Shown: positions 62,530 to 64,000 of the stretch, one piece after another
Layout of the letters: each line of letters begins with the position of its first letter
Numbering within the stretch: position 1 is the first letter of the stretch
Assembly: GCF_040412425.1 (NCBI RefSeq)
Contig: NC_089767.1
Coordinates: 39,732,009-39,796,008 of the forward strand
Reading direction: 5' to 3'
DNA length: 64,000 nucleotides
Source of the DNA: Macrobrachium rosenbergii
Lineage: Eukaryota > Arthropoda > Malacostraca > Decapoda > Palaemonidae
Notes under the pieces: generated by a model
What the model was told of the DNA's origin: nothing
The model's database searches: none
What the model saw: the letters and a program-made list of their open reading frames with translations, nothing else
Position numbers and translations under genes: made by a program

Positions 62530-62760
62530 TCCAAAACATATTTACGAAATCATCATTTACAGTAGATGTTTGGGAAGATTACAATTCTAAGGAACGAACG
62601 AATTCACTCTATAAAAAAAATTAAAAATATTTTGTAACTACTTTACAAGTTCATATTTGATATCTTCAATCCAAAACATTTTTACGAAATCATCAGTTAC
62701 GGAAGATGTTTGGGAATACTGAAATCCTGAGGAATGGACGAATTTTATTTAAAAAAAAAA
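62530..62760. repeat. Tandem duplication, about 140-bp period
   Basis: CCAAAACATATTTACGAAATCATCA, AAGATGTTTGGGAA, AGGAACGAACGAATT at 62531 and 62673, diverged. Confidence 0.7.
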
Positions 62761-63030
62761 AAAACGCGACATGAGCAAATACGGTAAGGAACGAAAAAAT
62801 TTCATTAAAAAGTGAGAAATGAGCATAATATTCTTGAAGCCATAGCCAGGCATCGCGACGCAGATAAAAAAAAAAAAAAAACATAACCAAACAGGATTTT
62901 CCCCACTAGCAGATCCGGGGGCACCTGGGCACGTCCCCTGGAAAAATAATGATAAAACAATAATGTTGAAGATTTAGATAATAACATAAATAAATTTAAA
63001 AATGGAAAATAAAAAATCGATTAAAGAAAT

Positions 63031-63046
<16 letters not shown>

Positions 63047-63104
<58 letters not shown>

Positions 63105-63122
63105 ATATATATCTATATATAT

Positions 63123-63168
<46 letters not shown>
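63047..63168. repeat. (AT)n arrays
   Basis: (AT)n with ATTATA and ATCTATATATAGAT interruptions, abutting family D. Confidence 0.95.
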
Positions 63169-63173
<5 letters not shown>

Positions 63174-63348
63174 CTTTATCATACACAAATGTTCTGTGCT
63201 TTAGTAGAATTACTAACAGGACCTCATTCAAACTGGATGGTATACTTGATAACGGAGGACTGTTTGTCCAAGAAAACTTGTTGTAACTTTTTCTGAATAA
63301 ATACTCCATTAGATACCGTCCAGTTTAAATGAGGTCCTGTTAGTAATA
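63169..63348. mobile_element. Family D inverted-repeat element
   Basis: Inverted arms of about 35 bp: ATTACTAACAGGACCTCATT...GGATGGTAT (63209-63243) and ATACCGTCCAG...AGGTCCTGTTAGTAAT (63312-63346). It is framed by (AT)n on the left and (ACAT)n on the right. Non-coding. Confidence 0.65.
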
Positions 63349-63370
63349 CATACATACATACATACATACA

Positions 63371-63406
<36 letters not shown>

Positions 63407-63414
63407 TATATATA
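63349..63414. repeat. (ACAT)n then (AT)n
   Basis: (ACAT)12 then (AT)n, abutting the right end of family D. Confidence 0.95.
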
Positions 63415-63841
63415 TTATGTATAATATGAAAATGAAAATGAGGCACTCGTCTATAGCCGGGCAATCATCAAACTTTTCCCCGAGAGACACTTAAAAGGAC
63501 GGAAAGCCCCAAAGTTTATAGGATGGCACGAGAAGATCCGGGAGGAAATATGAGCCTTTATAAATAGAGTACTTGCGTCTGAGAGCTTTTCTGGGACGGG
63601 GATAAAGGCTAGATTGATTATTGCTGCTGCTGCTGCTGCTGCTGATGCCCAGTAGTAGTACCCTCCAAAGACTATTCCTTCTTAAGGGCGGAGTTGCTCT
63701 GTCGTGATGCAAGCGGTGAGTCTTTCGTGGAGTACTTCTGTTTTATTACTTTGTTTTTTACACTATTATGGAGAATCTGCTGTATCGACTTGCTGTTCAT
63801 CCTTCATGTCTCTTCTCTGCGTCTGTCTGGTATATTAATTT

Positions 63842-63847
<6 letters not shown>
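63415..63847. other. No gene; short (CTG)n
   Basis: (TGC)7 at 63623-63643. No exon identified. Confidence 0.5.
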
Positions 63848-63887
<40 letters not shown>

Positions 63888-63889
63888 TG

Positions 63890-63975
<86 letters not shown>
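63848..63975. repeat. (TC)n-(AC)n-(AT)n
   Basis: (TC)n 63848-63871, (AC)n 63872-63887, (AT)n 63898-63975. Confidence 0.95.
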
Positions 63976-63978
<3 letters not shown>

Positions 63979-64000
63979 CCTCGCTGGGTGAGCGGGTTCC

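Overview
This is a stretch of animal nuclear DNA, most likely from a decapod crustacean (shrimp, prawn or crab). The evidence is the extreme density of dinucleotide and trinucleotide microsatellites, many interspersed repeats, large AT-rich introns and an arthropod-type REDD1/Scylla gene. The taxon is an inference: several repeat families look like ones I associate with decapods, but no search was run. Almost every long open frame in the window is a microsatellite or minisatellite artefact.

Gene content. One gene can be supported: a REDD1/DDIT4 (Scylla/Charybdis) homologue on the minus strand. Three coding exons are visible (23575-23497, 21017-20837, 20375-20211), with matching splice sites and phases, giving 141 complete residues. 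The last exon (C-terminal end of the RTP801_C domain) was not found to the left and may lie outside the window or be unrecognised. Its introns hold a head-to-head pair of tRNA-like SINE heads, a two-unit tandem duplication and a long (CT)n/(GA)n tract beginning about 55 bp after the exon 3 donor. A GC-richer block at 27020-27310 with three ACGTG cores is a possible distal promoter. A 47-codon plus-strand open segment (22787-22930) with an acceptor-like start lies in intron 1 and is unassigned.

Repeats. Recurrent interspersed families: A (hairpin-rich, about 390-425 bp when full, five copies), B (tRNA-related SINE-like, about 274 bp, three copies, one nested in an A copy), C (about 280-305 bp, three copies), D (terminal inverted repeats, two copies), and two short hAT-type MITEs with SPIN/Charlie-like ends. 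Several foldback elements sit directly beside (AT)n arrays, including an 850-bp palindrome at 52229-53075 whose right arm recurs at 53455-53855, and a 375-bp palindromic compound microsatellite at 57283-57658.

Minisatellites. About a dozen arrays occur (30, 36, 31, 26, about 60, 67, 52, 73, about 120 bp and others). Three carry transcription-factor-like motifs in repeated units: 35003-35368 has the CRE palindrome TGACGTCA in 11 of 12 units; 4255-4915 has AGGTCAAGGTCA three times plus a perfect DR1; 45195-46022 has AGGTCA in many units. Two arrays (1699-2061 and 34203-34580) are open reading frames with Thr/Ser-rich or Leu/Ser/Glu-rich peptide repeats, probably by chance of unit length.

The remaining stretches are AT-rich sequence without recognisable genes.
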